Origin: Tretioscincus oriximinensis
Lineage: Eukaryota; Chordata; Lepidosauria; Squamata; Gymnophthalmidae
Assembly: GCA_022410635.1 (NCBI GenBank)
Contig: JAJVDF010000134.1
Coordinates: 359,893-423,892, forward strand
Direction: 5' to 3'
DNA: 64,000 nucleotides
Shown here: positions 1 through 9,959 of the stretch, piece by piece
Position numbering within the stretch: the stretch's first letter is position 1
Layout of the letters: each line of letters begins with the position of its first letter
Notes under the pieces: generated by a model
Told to the model about the DNA's origin: nothing
Database searches by the model: none
Seen by the model: only the letters and a program-made list of their open reading frames with translations
Made by a program: the position numbers and the translations under genes

Positions 1-1880
1 AAGACTGACTAAATAAAAATTACTGGTAGTTTTATAGTTTTCTTGAATGACAACTATGTTCATGGCAATGGTGTGTTTTTTATGAAAACCAGGGTTACCT
101 TGTTGTGAATTGTAAGTTGACTGTCTATCCAGCCTTTCCATATTTAAATGAATATAAACATTTTGATTTTTTTTTTGGGGGGAAGAGTATTTTGAAAAAT
201 TGTGACTGTGTAAATACGTCATTTCTTTCTTGTACTATTTGAAGAAATACAAGGCAACTCTTCAAAAGAGATTTTGCTGACAGAAGCACAAGAACATGTT
301 AGCTATACATGTAGAATTTCACACCAAAAACCGAGTAAAACCTTTATTTATACAGGCATAGCACCCACATGGGTTTGAACCTCCGGGGAATCCTGGCAGT
401 TTCAGAGGCCTTCTGAGTCTGGTCCTGTCCCATGGGGAGTTAAGCTTTTCCATTAAGAACAAGTTCTTTGTCTCTGTTCTCATAAACTGACAGGTTTTCA
501 TTCTCTCTCTGTTATTTTCTTTTCCAAGCAAAACTGGCTTTATGATATAGATGTCGAACATTACTAAAAACATAGATTTTTACATCGTTTTGTTGCAGTT
601 TTGTGGGTATATAAAAATGTGGTGCAAATATTATTTTGGGATTTAAGTCTCCAATATTGATGTTTGAAAACTAAAACGGTCTGAAACATTGTTTTTAATC
701 ATTGCATTTTTTTTTCTTTAACTATAGTTTAACATAACAATTGTAGCCACAACTGAGTAAAAAGCAGGTAAGAACAACTTTCTGAAAAAAAATTCAATTC
801 AGAAATAAAAGAGTAAGTGCTGAACAAATTTTGACTGGCATAAAGAGTGTCATGAACACTGTAATGACCTTCTAATTGTGTGGCCTTACTAATATACCCA
901 GAGGGAGAGAGAGTGGTATGAACCAAGTAAAGGTCATGGCCATCAAAAGTATCTCTCCTGCTAGGGGGAGCTTACACCTGATGAGCAGCCAATCCAAGTG
1001 ATGCTGCGGTCTTAGAAGAGTAAGGGCGGTAGAGAGAGTAAGAAGGTGTTCTTATTGTAAATAGAGGTATTGAGTTTTAACAAAGCCAAGAGAGACTATT
1101 AGGAGTAGCATGGTGGTGCTGGTGGTGAGATGGAAGGTTGAAGTTGTAAACTTACCTGTTCTGTGCATATGAGACAGGAGTGGGAAATAAATCTTTCATA
1201 TGGGCTGGGAAGAGAAATGAACCCAAAGGAAATTGTAACCCAAAAGAAAGGGAGAGGAGTGGATATAAGTTGTTTGTTATGTTGAATAGAAATCAGTTAT
1301 TCCCAAGCTTTTTGGAGTTGTTGCCTCCTTGGCTCCCAAGCCACACCCCTAGTTCTCCTACCCAAACCACTTCAATTATATATACGTATATAAAAAAATC
1401 TTACCACCACCCCTCAATGTCTTCAGTGCCCCCAGTGGGCAGTACCACCCACTTTGGGAATCACTAATATAAACCAAGAGTGAACAAAGTGACAAATATG
1501 TGAAATGTTTTCAAATCTTGATTCCAGTATATTACAATAAAGTCCTGTTGTTTGTTCCAATACTTACCTGGAGTATGTCATGTTGACTGCACTCAAAACT
1601 GAGGGAAGCTAAAGCCTACGCCTTATTAAAATGATTGCTAATTGTTCTGTTACATTAATAGAAAAAACAGGGTTTATGCTCAGTTCTTCCAGAGACAAGA
1701 ATCCTGGCATGGGGATCAGAATAGGGATAGTTATATTACATACAAACCTACATATTCAAAGAAGGAATAAATATGTGAGCAGGTGGAGATAAATGTTGGA
1801 GATTATGGGTGAATTTGGACCCTGCACCAGGAATAAGGTGTGCAGGTTAACGGAAGCTGCTCCTACCAATAATCACATAT
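1..1880. other. Non-coding AT-rich stretch, no gene seen
   Basis: I recognise no coding region, RNA gene or transposon here. The short open frames (for example 319-573 on the minus strand and 1180-1467 on the plus strand) have no recognisable motif and look like chance. A short alternating TA/TATA run lies near 1378-1395. It could be intergenic or intronic; the sequence does not decide. Confidence 0.6.
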
Positions 1881-2094
1881 AAATTGGTGACAGCAGGTCG
1901 GATAAAGGTTATAACCTACTCCCCATCCTTCATCACATTACAGACAGGCCTTGAGAGAAAAATAATCCAGGTATTTGGTAGAAATACCCAAGTTATTCTG
2001 GATCAGAATTTTTGTCAGCCATCTAGAAGCACCTCAGAGAACCACAGAAAAACTGTTCTGATGAGATTGTTTCACTCCAGGAAGCAGACATAGG

Positions 2095-2300
2095 TTTTGC
2101 TTGCACAGGCTCAGAAATCTCTTTAGAAAGCTCTCTTTTCTACATTGTTTGCACAGGGATTATATCTCTTAGCTAATCAAAAATGTGTGAGGAGCCATAA
2201 GTATTCCTCAATAGAAACTTACATGAATACCTTTTAGATTAATAGAGTGTTGGACTCAAATTAAAATATATCAGAAAAGTGGGCAAGAATAAAATAAATA
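2095..2300 (+). mobile_element. CR1-clade LINE, isolated 5' part
   Basis: From about 2150 to 2275 the sequence parallels 20931-21108 of the large CR1 copy in this window: a CACAGGGATTAT start, then CTCTTAGC, GTATTCCTC, AAACTTAC and a shared ATATATCAGAAAAGTGG block. Only this upstream segment is present, with no RT or 3' tail downstream, so it is an internally deleted or rearranged remnant. The link is by direct comparison of the two places; the CR1 name comes from the larger copy. Confidence 0.55.
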
Positions 2301-2620
2301 AATAAGAGTCTTTTTTATGGCACAGTGAATGCTGTTGCTGTTGTTAAGCAATATTACTAATACTAATAGAGATTTATATTTAATAATATCCATGTATTTG
2401 GTTCAAGTCCTAAATTGTAAGCAAAGAAGTTTTCAAACAATAGAAAAATGAAATAATTTAAAATCAGATGGAAATATTTGAGCTCAGTGACATTAAGAGA
2501 ACATTAGGGATAGTATAGAATAGAGTGCACTTTTGCACTTATNTTTAGAGATGGGTTGCCCATAACCTTTCCCCACTACAGTCCCCACGTAGAATCATTC
2601 CATGCATTCTAATCCATGAG

Positions 2621-2692
2621 CAAGAAGTGTGAATGTTGTATTCTTCATGTCTAGCTCCACTTCACTGTGATTGGTGACATTCACACTTCTTG
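2621..2692. repeat. Short inverted repeat (16-bp arms)
   Basis: CAAGAAGTGTGAATG at 2621 recurs as its reverse complement ending at 2692, with 16-bp arms (2621-2636 and 2677-2692) and a loop of about 40 nt. It may be the core of a decayed palindromic element; no target duplication is seen. Confidence 0.6.
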
Positions 2693-2699
2693 AAGGAAT

Positions 2700-4430
2700 A
2701 TTTCCGTAGTGCCATAATAACTGTGAACTAATTAAACATTTTCATACAAGATTTGTTTATGAGAAGTTTAAGATTGCCTTTAGAGTCTTGGAAACGGTGA
2801 CTAGCAATGTGAATTCTCTATTCCTGCTCCTCACATGGACTATTTCTCATTAAAGTGGGTATTTGGCCATTGCCAACATTTGGAGAAGTTATCTGACTCA
2901 ATGTAAGTGCTTAAGGTACTGGGAATCCTTCTAAATTGTCAATCCAATTTCATCAGGTTAGTAGTTCTTTTCTTTTGGCAGTCGAGTTTATTTTTCTCTT
3001 GGCAATGGGGTTTATTTCTCTCAAACACACAACACAAAACAAGAGTGTTTAATTGAATGTAAAAGAAAGTAGTCCAATTGGTATATAAAAAAGCTTCCTT
3101 GACTGCAATAATATCTATATATTAGTACAATACTTCCTCTTCAGTTTGTAAGAATTATATTTAAACAAATAACATTAAACAAGGAGAACATCTTAACTAA
3201 TAAAACTCAAACAGTGAGAGCAGCTTTGATGGAACAATTTCATATTTAATAAAGCTAGTATTCCTAATTAACTAAAAATCTTGGTAATAAATCAAGGAGA
3301 TGACAAGCAAAATGATATCCTGATAGTAAGCCAAAGGAACTGTTAGGCAAAATGTTATTGTTTGGAAGCCAAATGTGTTTTTGATGGCTAAGATCTTCTT
3401 TAGAGGCTTCATATATAATAGTCCAAGGATATTTCATCTTCAGAAAGAGAATTCCTAGTGTTCCAATTTAAAAGATTCAATCTTACATCTTATTGTATGT
3501 AAATTATGTTTAACCAGTTATGTCAAAATGTTCCCTTAATTGTTTTGAGCAATATATATATGTAAGATTAAATCTTACATCTTATTGTATGTATATATAT
3601 TATATCTATATATTATATATTGTACATATCAAATTATAACAGGAAATAAAAGCCAAATCTCAACAATATTTCTTCAAAAACTATCAAAAGCCGAGAAAGT
3701 ACACATTACAAAATTGTAACTATACACAAAGCAACACTCAAACATGAAGGATAATGATAATGAATAACAGGCAGGAAGGCACCAAGAACTTATTGTTAAC
3801 AACTACACCACCAAGGACTATGCTAATAGTCAACAACCAGAAAAAGATTGTCAGGAGCAAAGCAAAATGATTGAATACTACCATCCTTGGTCAATATCTA
3901 TAAGAATGACAACATTTATAACACCATCTGTTGCACTGGCTCTTGTAGAAGTCATATTCCTTGAAGACTGATACTGTAACCACATGTGAAAGCTTAGGTT
4001 CAAAGCAGAATTATGGATGACAAACCCAAAAAATGTGTGATTGGATTAGAGTTATCAAAGACCAAGGCATGAGCTTTGAAGTGTTAATGGATGTGGAAGA
4101 GCCCACTCACACACATCAGATGGTACTGGCATTATAAGCTCCATCTGGTAAAAATTCCAATTTCTTATACCCATTCAAGCTGCAAAACTTCTGCACTGCC
4201 TTTTCTGTGGTGATCCTGTACTTGCTCTCTCTTTCCTCTAGACTGATTCTGCAATTCCTGCTTTAGGAAGCAAGCTAATCTTTAACCATTGCCCTCTATT
4301 TACCCTGGTAAACACTGTTTTTATGTGTTTAAGCTATTGGACACCTGGCATTCTATCTGAATCAAATATATGTTTAGCAGTGTATTAACACTTATGTTAC
4401 ATCAAAATAAGATCAGTACAAATCTGCTAT
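2700..4430. other. Non-coding AT-rich stretch with short duplications
   Basis: No gene is recognised. A 21-bp direct repeat (TCTTACATCTTATTGTATGTA) occurs at 3481-3501 and 3573-3593, a small palindrome (TGTAAGATTAAATCTTACA) lies at 3561-3579, and a TA-rich run follows at about 3590-3625. The segment around 4060-4190 resembles 57400-57545 and is listed separately. Confidence 0.6.
4060..4200 (+). repeat. Unclassified interspersed repeat, copy 1
   Basis: Blocks in the same order and spacing occur here and at about 57435-57550: TTAATGGAT then GTGGAA/TTGGAA, a short acidic-looking purine run, CACTCA, CAG.TG, then a TTATAAGCTCCATCTGGT / TTAGAAGCTTCATCTGGT block, then a CCATTCAAG block. Similarity is moderate and interrupted by indels. 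I do not recognise the family and no terminal structure is visible. Confidence 0.5.
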
Positions 4431-4433
4431 GCC

Positions 4434-4511
4434 CCTTTCTGCACTGAGCCTTATTTTGGGGAAATATCTCAGAATAGGGATCTAATGTTCATATGCTAGT
4501 GTACATAATGG
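4434..4511. mobile_element. Left arm of palindromic MITE-like element, split by CR1
   Basis: The stretch contains TTTCTGCACTGAGCC followed by ATATCTCAGAATAGGGATC. It pairs imperfectly with the reverse complement of 5205-5262, which carries ATTCCATGATATAGCTCAG and CAGTGCAGAAA. The CR1 fragment 4512-5172 lies between the arms, so the LINE probably landed inside the older element. The same arm pattern recurs at 27.4, 47.15 and 61.0 kb. Confidence 0.5.
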
Positions 4512-5172
4512 TAAGAACATAAGAAGAGCCATACTGGATCAGGCCACAGCCCATCAAGTCCAGCATTCTGTGTCACACAGAGGCCCACCAGATGCACCTG
4601 GGCAGTCTGAACAAAGGAAAGCAAAATATGCACCTGTTCATGACTCCCTGCAAATGGTATTTCAGGAGTCCTGCCTGTTGCTCCACCCCAGAGGCAACAT
4701 CCAGACATCCATCCTAGTATCCATTTATAGCTTTGGTGTCCATAAACCTGTCTAGTCCTGTCTTGAAACTATCCAAGCTGTTAGCTACCACTACCTCTTC
4801 AGGAAGTAAATTCCACAGGCCGATGACCCTCTGGGTGAAAAAACACTTTCCTTTGTCTGTTCTCACTCTTCTACCCAACAGTTTTAAGGAGTGCCCTCTG
4901 GTCCTTGTGTTGTGTGATAGAGAAAACATTTTTTCTCTGTTCACCCTGTCGATCCCATGCATGATTTTGTACACTTCAATCGGATCACCCCTCAAACGTC
5001 TCCTTTCAAGGCTGAAGAGGCCCAAACGTTGCAGCCTTGCTTCGGAAGTGAGGTGCTCCAGACCCTTGATCATTTTTGTTGCCCTCTTCTGCACCTTCTC
5101 CAGTTCCAAAATATCTCTCTTGAGATGTGGTGACCAGAATTGAACACAGTATTCCAAATGTGGCCTCACTGG
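4512..5172 (-). mobile_element. CR1-clade LINE, 3' fragment
   Basis: On the minus strand this encodes the C-terminal end of a CR1-type ORF2: a 151-codon open frame (5169-4714) with PHLEYCVQFWSPHL, KRATKMIKGLEHL, the RTRGHSLKL and KCFFTQRVIGLWNLLP blocks, and SLDSFKTGLDRFMD near the end. The 3' UTR follows and stops at a TTCTTATG-type tail (AAGAACATAAG on the plus strand at 4512). The endonuclease and most of the RT are missing, as in 5'-truncated LINE inserts. The frame is undisrupted, so this is one of the less decayed copies here. Confidence 0.9.
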
Positions 5173-5185
5173 TAGCCCTGACTGG

Positions 5186-5262
5186 GACCTGCCATAATCT
5201 CCACTGACATGTGTATAGTAGGACCCATTCCATGATATAGCTCAGATCAGTGCAGAAAGAGT
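5186..5262. mobile_element. Right arm of palindromic MITE-like element
   Basis: CCTGCCATAATCTCCACTG and then GGACCCATTCCATGATATAG match the inner and outer parts of the family seen whole at 61.0 kb and split at 47.2 kb. It complements the left arm at 4434-4511. Confidence 0.5.
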
Positions 5263-5424
5263 CCAAGACATTATTTAAAAGTTAAGGAGTAAGAAAGTAA
5301 TTTTCTTATTCCAACCTAAGGCCTCATTTGCATTTACCTGCCTTAATCCACTTTACTATAAATGGATTAGCTAGATCTGATTTTGCATAGGATCATTAGG
5401 CCTAAAATAGATTACTGGGCTTAT

Positions 5425-5515
5425 TTATTTATTTACATTTTTATACCGCCCTATACCCGTACGTCTCAGGGCGGTTAACAATAAAACATCATATTAACAC
5501 ATTAAAAACAGCCTT
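5425..5515 (-). mobile_element. LINE/SINE-type 3' tail (TATAGGGCGG...AAATAAATAAA)
   Basis: Read on the minus strand this ends with CGTACGGGTATAGGGCGG, a short A/T stretch and AAATAAATAAATAA. Near-identical tails occur at 11.75 kb, 11.85 kb and 37.35 kb and at the end of the SINE at 6.6 kb. The DNA upstream in element orientation (plus-strand 5516-5875) may be its 3' untranslated part, but I find no coding motif in it. Confidence 0.6.
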
Positions 5516-5876
5516 TTCTAAAAATGGGGAGGAAGGTAACGCAAGGTAATGCATGGGTGGAGCCAATGGCAAGTTAGATAGTAGACCAGAATAAGAAATG
5601 CAGTCCCAGAAAAGGGTCAACGGGCTTGGCTTGGTGCAATGGCAGGTCGGTGTCACTACAGGCTCATTGATTGGGTAACAGCAATCGCTTCAGTGTAGAG
5701 GGAGGCGTCTTATGTTCTGCATTTTTGTTGTTGCTCAGTGACAGAAATGAGGTTCAATGAGGGAGGGGAGGCTGCCATGCTGAGGGAGGGGGAGCTTTAG
5801 AACGCCCCCTTATTGGTCATATTGCCCCTCAGGTGGACCAATCAATGGGTGGATTCAAAGTACGGTCTCAGAGAGT

Positions 5877-6365
5877 CATAAGAACATAAGAATATAAGAG
5901 AAGCTGAATTGGGTTGGAGCCCATCTAGTCCAGCATTCTGTCTCACACAAGGCCCTCCAATTGCACCTTGGCACTTTGGAACAAAAGAAGGCAAAATCTT
6001 CAGCTTTACTCAATGCCCTGCAAATGGTATTTCAGGAGTACTGCTGTTGCTTCTTCTCAGAGGCAGTATCAAGACATCTATCCTAGTAGCTATTTATACC
6101 ATTGGTGTCCATGAACATTTCTAATCATGTCTTAAAGCTACCCAGGCCGCTTGCTACCACCACTTCTTCTGGAACTAAATTCCAAAGGCTGATGACACTC
6201 TGGATGAAAAAATACTTTCCCTTGTCTTTCCTCACTCTTCTGCCCATCAGCTTCAAGGAATGTCCCCTGGTCTTAGTGTTTTGCAATAAAGAAAACTATT
6301 TCTTTTTCTTTTCGCCTTATCCATAACATGCATGATTTTATATACTTCAATCAGATCGTATGGTT
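5877..6365 (-). mobile_element. CR1-clade LINE, older 3' fragment
   Basis: It begins with the AAGAACATAAGA tail complement, then GCCCATCTAGTCCAGCATTCTG, as in the 4.5-kb copy but with many more differences. On the minus strand the blocks for a SFKTxLxxF-like end and a WNLVPEEVVVAS-like region can be followed with substitutions, ending near a KIMHVM region. There is no long frame. It belongs to an older CR1 layer. Confidence 0.8.
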
Positions 6366-6599
6366 CTTTGAACATATTCTATGCATCTAATAAATTCAGA
6401 TTGTCTATATTGCTTTTCAGCACACTGTTCACTCCTTCTTTCACATCAACTGCCAAAATACAACTGTCAAACCCAGAACTTTCTTTTTTTAATTTTCAAA
6501 ATTCCACTTCCAGCCCTTCCTAGGCTGCATTCCCATTACCCCTTAATGTGCGCACGACTGCAAAGCCAAAGCCCAGTGTTCCAATTTTGTTGCCATCAA

Positions 6600-6865
6600 A
6601 AATTATTTATTATTTATTTATTTGTACTTGTATCCCGCCCTATACCAAAGGTCTTGGGGTGGCCAACCATAGTGTGGTGCACATTGCTTTTGTTGCTTTC
6701 TCCACAACAAACACCCTGTGGAGTAGGTGGGGCTGAGAGAGTTCAAAGAACTGTGACCGGCCCAAGGCCACCCAGCTGGCTTTCATAGAGGAGCGGGGAA
6801 TCGAACTGAGAGACTACCAGGTACGAGTCCAACACTGAACCACTACACCAAACTGGCTCTCAAAA
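6600..6865 (-). mobile_element. tRNA-derived SINE (squamate type) with LINE-like tail
   Basis: Read on the minus strand from 6865 it starts GAGAGCCAGTTTGGTGTAGTGGTT (box A region), then a box B-like AGTTCGATTCCC, the CTGGGTGGCCTTGGGCC and CTCTCAGCCCCACCTACTC body blocks, CACAGGG, and a tail CCACCCCAAGACCTTTGG, TATAGGGCGGGATACAAG, (AAATA)n. The head and body fit the Sauria/Squam SINE pattern known in squamates. The tail matches the L2-like LINE tail at 11.85 kb, as expected if that LINE mobilised it. Confidence 0.8.
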
Positions 6866-6869
6866 TGGT

Positions 6870-7535
6870 CTTGGAAGTGCTGTGGCACCACTCTAAATGC
6901 ACACCACATTTCTGCTCCTGGTAAAACTGCATCATCACTGATTTTTTAAATTCGTGCCACTTGACAACGGAGATCAGAGAACAAAAGTGAATGATAGAGT
7001 GGAACTTTTGTTTTGCATTCCCTCCAGCTCTGCTACTTCTCTCCCTCCTCTGGAAAAGCAGGTTCTTCCCTGTTACTGCAGCCTAGTAGAACAAAGATTC
7101 ATTGAGCACTCAGCAGCCAAGAAATGAATCCTAAGGTAAAATTGCCTGCATTTTAAGCCTTCATTTCGCTTTCATTTTGGAATGGTAAAATCCATTCTCC
7201 AATCCTTTATAAAGGTCTAAAGGGAATGCAGCCCTGTTGTCTGCTCAGCATTCCATTCCACTGCTTGGAAACCAGCCACCATATCAGACACAAACAGATA
7301 GCCATTTATTTAAAGTGATGTCATCGCAAACTACAACACCTGAAATGAAAGCTGATCAATAGGACCTGAATTTCCCCTGAAGGCAAATGTCTTTTTTTAA
7401 AAAAAAGTGTGTGTGTGGGAATCAGATTATTCTATTAAATTGTACAAATCACAATTTAGAAACAAATGTACAGGTGATTCAGCTGAAAGCATTTATATGC
7501 TGAAGTGTGTGAGCAAATTATTCAAGAAATTAAAA
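6870..7535. other. Non-coding, no feature recognised
   Basis: No coding motif, RNA gene or repeat is recognised. A short T/A homopolymer junction and a small GTGTGTGTG run lie near 7390-7417. Confidence 0.55.
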
Positions 7536-7539
7536 TCAA

Positions 7540-7645
7540 ATAGCCGTGTTAAGACTAAGAAAGTCCAGCAAAGGAAAGTCCAGCAAAGGAGCTAGCAGTA
7601 CTTTGAAACAAGTTAGTCTCAAAGTGCTGCTAGCCCCTTTGCAAG
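7540..7645. mobile_element. Penelope-like element terminus, inverted pair
   Basis: ATAGCCGTGTTAAGACTAA, a duplicated AAAGTCCAGCAAAGG, then GCTAGCAGTACTTTGA (arm about 7576-7598) facing TCAAAGTGCTGCTAGCCCC (arm about 7617-7641). The arms are reverse complements with few mismatches. The GTCTCAAAGTGCTGCTAGC block also ends the 82-bp insert at 51.6 kb, and the AGCCGTGTTA block recurs (complemented) at 61.18 kb. These blocks are typical of Penelope-like element ends in reptiles; that family name is from general knowledge. Confidence 0.6.
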
Positions 7646-7649
7646 AAAT

Positions 7650-8700
7650 TAAAAGCAATTCTCTGGAATTCTCCAGAACTTAGAAGTTGCAATTTTGATT
7701 TTTTTATTTTATTCATAAAATTTTCTCATGTATGGTTAGGAGGATTTTAAATTTAGGAGTTTAAGGAATGAGATCATCCAATGTTATGTATATATAAAAA
7801 AAACAGAAAAGATGATAAAGCATAGCAAAATCAGGGAAGTCTTTATATTTTCCAGCTCTGGCAATCCTCCAGGCCAGCAATTTTCCACTCCCACCTCAAC
7901 AATGCAATTTTTACACACACCCAGATAGTCAGAACTATCATTTGCAACCAAAAGGAGTTTGGGGAGGTTTGCACCTCAGTTTTGTTCAAATATTTACCGA
8001 CTCCCATCTCTCAGAATTTATGATTTAACTCCTCCTCCTCTCCTACTTTGAGAATTACAAGTCAGCCATTTTATTACAGGATTTTCAAGCAGGGATCTTC
8101 TAGCAGTTGTGACTTCAAAAAGGATTTACTTATTTAACTAGTGGAAGGAGAGTTGGAGCGTAAAGAATATAAAAAGTCAAAGGAAAGTTGTGGGGTATGG
8201 AGGAGGGTGCAAGAGCCTATTGCATAGAAGACAAGCAACAGGTTCTATCACCCTCCTCCTTGCCCCTCAACTTTCTCCTTCCTCTGCTTTTTCATATTCC
8301 TTTACCAATCCATCTCCTCCTCCTCCCCTATGACCTTTGCTTCTCTCCTTCTTGCAAACTGGTTGCTACTATAATTTTCCAAGGAGAGGGAGACTGCATC
8401 TGGGAGGAACAAGCTGTGGAAGATATTGAACATTTTTATTAGATTGCCCAGCATATACAGAACTCTAATCCAGGTACCAACATCCAATACTAACCAACTT
8501 TAGCCCCTCCCCCTGCGAGGGCGAGGAAGAAATCAGAGTAAACCTTTTCATCCTGAAAGGTATCAAGAAAATAGTTGGCTTCCTGAAACAGGAATCGGGA
8601 AAATATGTTTTTGCCTGTAAATAGAAAGACTACTGCTCACTTTTGGGTTTGGGGGTTTTGCTTTGTTTTTACTTGTATTGTATTTTGAAATGGTCATGTG
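7650..8700. other. Non-coding, no feature recognised
   Basis: Mixed AT-rich and CT-rich DNA. The overlapping opposite-strand frames at 8188-8487 are driven by CTCCTCC-type low complexity and show no protein motif. Confidence 0.55.
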
Positions 8701-8702
8701 AC

Positions 8703-9012
8703 TAGTCAGGCACGGATAGCTCAATTGCTTAGGAATTCGTCTCTCGCCTGGGAGATTGGGTTTTGAAGTGGGGAGAGGTGAGCACCTTCCACTAGCCTGT
8801 AGCTCTAGCCAACCCAGCTATTCGAAAGCATGAATTGCAAGAAATTGCAACTGACTGCAAGTAGATACATGGGAACCACCATAGCATGGTGGGGAAGATA
8901 GAATGTGAGCCTTCGGGCAAAATATATCCTTGTAAGCCGCTTTGAGTCCCTTTGAAAGGTGAGAAAAGCAGGGTATAAGAACCAAGTTCTTCTTCTTCTC
9001 CTTCTTCTAGTC
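8703..9012 (+). mobile_element. tRNA-derived SINE with (TTC)n tail, copy 1
   Basis: The head is tRNA-like: GGATAGCTCAATTGCTTAGG as box A and a degraded GGGTTTTGAAG as box B. The body has GCACCTTCCACTAGCC, CTAGCCAACCCAGCTATTCG and GAAATTGCAACTGACTGCA. The 3' part is AAGCCGCTTTGAGTCCCTTT, then GGGTATAAGAACCAAG and a (TTC)n tract. Three more copies occur in this window (19.6, 49.7 and 58.8 kb), which fixes the borders. It differs from the SINE at 6.6 kb in head, body and tail, so a different partner LINE is likely. Confidence 0.85.
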
Positions 9013-9014
9013 AA

Positions 9015-9625
9015 ATAAACTATAAATTTCTAATTTCCACCATCACCTGGGTTGAGAGGCTCTGGTGTCTGGTCTATGCCCAAGGGCTATCTGTTAACCC
9101 TTTGAGACTAGAATCATCAAACAAAGCACTCCAGGCAAGGTATAAAGCAAAATAAACAGTTTTACTTAAAGAAAATAAATGAAGGGTTACTCCACCCCAG
9201 GGGCTTATAGAAATAAAATAAAAGAGTACTTTACAAAAGATGTTCTCTTGATTGCAGTTCTCTTTCTGGGATGTTTAGGTCTGAAGAATTCTGGACTCCT
9301 TTCCAAAGGAGCTAAAGGCTGGTCAGAAGCTTCAAAATGTCTCTTGGACTAGCTGGTTGCTTAGTTGGTTGCTTAGTTGGTTGCTTCATTAGTTGGTGCT
9401 AAGGTTGCCTGATTGAGCTACAAAGGCCTTGAACATCAGACAAAATGCAAAGCCTTGCCTCTAGGTCTGAGATATGAAAGAGAAACTAATTCAACAGAGG
9501 GAGTCTTTTATAAAGAAGGTTGGGGCAAGCAACTGTAGCTAACTCCAAAGGGGGATTCTGAACTCCTCCCCAAAGCTAATACAGAAAATAGACTACACTA
9601 AAGAACTAGGACAAACCAAGACTTC
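9015..9625. other. Non-coding; possible decayed LTR-like segment
   Basis: A tandem TTGGTTGCTTAG repeat lies at about 9355-9393. The segment 9040-9240 has an AAGGTATAAAGCAAAATAAA stretch that could belong to an old LTR or terminal repeat, but I see no paired end or coding part, so it stays unclassified. Confidence 0.4.
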
Positions 9626-9627
9626 AC

Positions 9628-9945
9628 ACTTATCCTCCTTCCCTTTACCCCCCTCCTCCTCCTTGCCCATTTCTTCCCTCTTGCATTTGCACCTCCATTT
9701 CCTCCTTTTTCTCTTACTCTTCATCTTTCTGTCCCTTCCATACACAAATCTCTTATTTGCCCTACTCCTCCTCTTCCTCCACATCCTCTTTCTCCTTCAA
9801 ACTCTCCTTCCTCTTCCTTTAATTTCCCCATCTGCCTCATCTAATCTCCCTTTCCACCTCTTATTTCCACTTCTCCACATACTGTTCCTCCTCTACCTTC
9901 CCTGTTCTTCATACTCCTTCCCCTCCTCTTTCTCTCCTATCGGCA
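9628..9945. repeat. Pyrimidine-rich low-complexity tract
   Basis: About 300 bp is almost purely C and T on the plus strand (TCCTCC, TTCCTC and CTTCTC variants). The open frames on both strands here (9593-9784 minus and 9663-9977 plus) are by-products of this composition. Confidence 0.85.
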
Positions 9946-9959
9946 CCTGCACAGCTAAA

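Noticed and set aside
4733..5143. 136-codon frame on the plus strand
   Set aside because: Antisense shadow of the CR1 C-terminal ORF on the minus strand.
8703..8780. tRNA gene
   Set aside because: Box A and box B-like sequences are present, but there is no foldable cloverleaf, and the segment is the head of a four-copy SINE.
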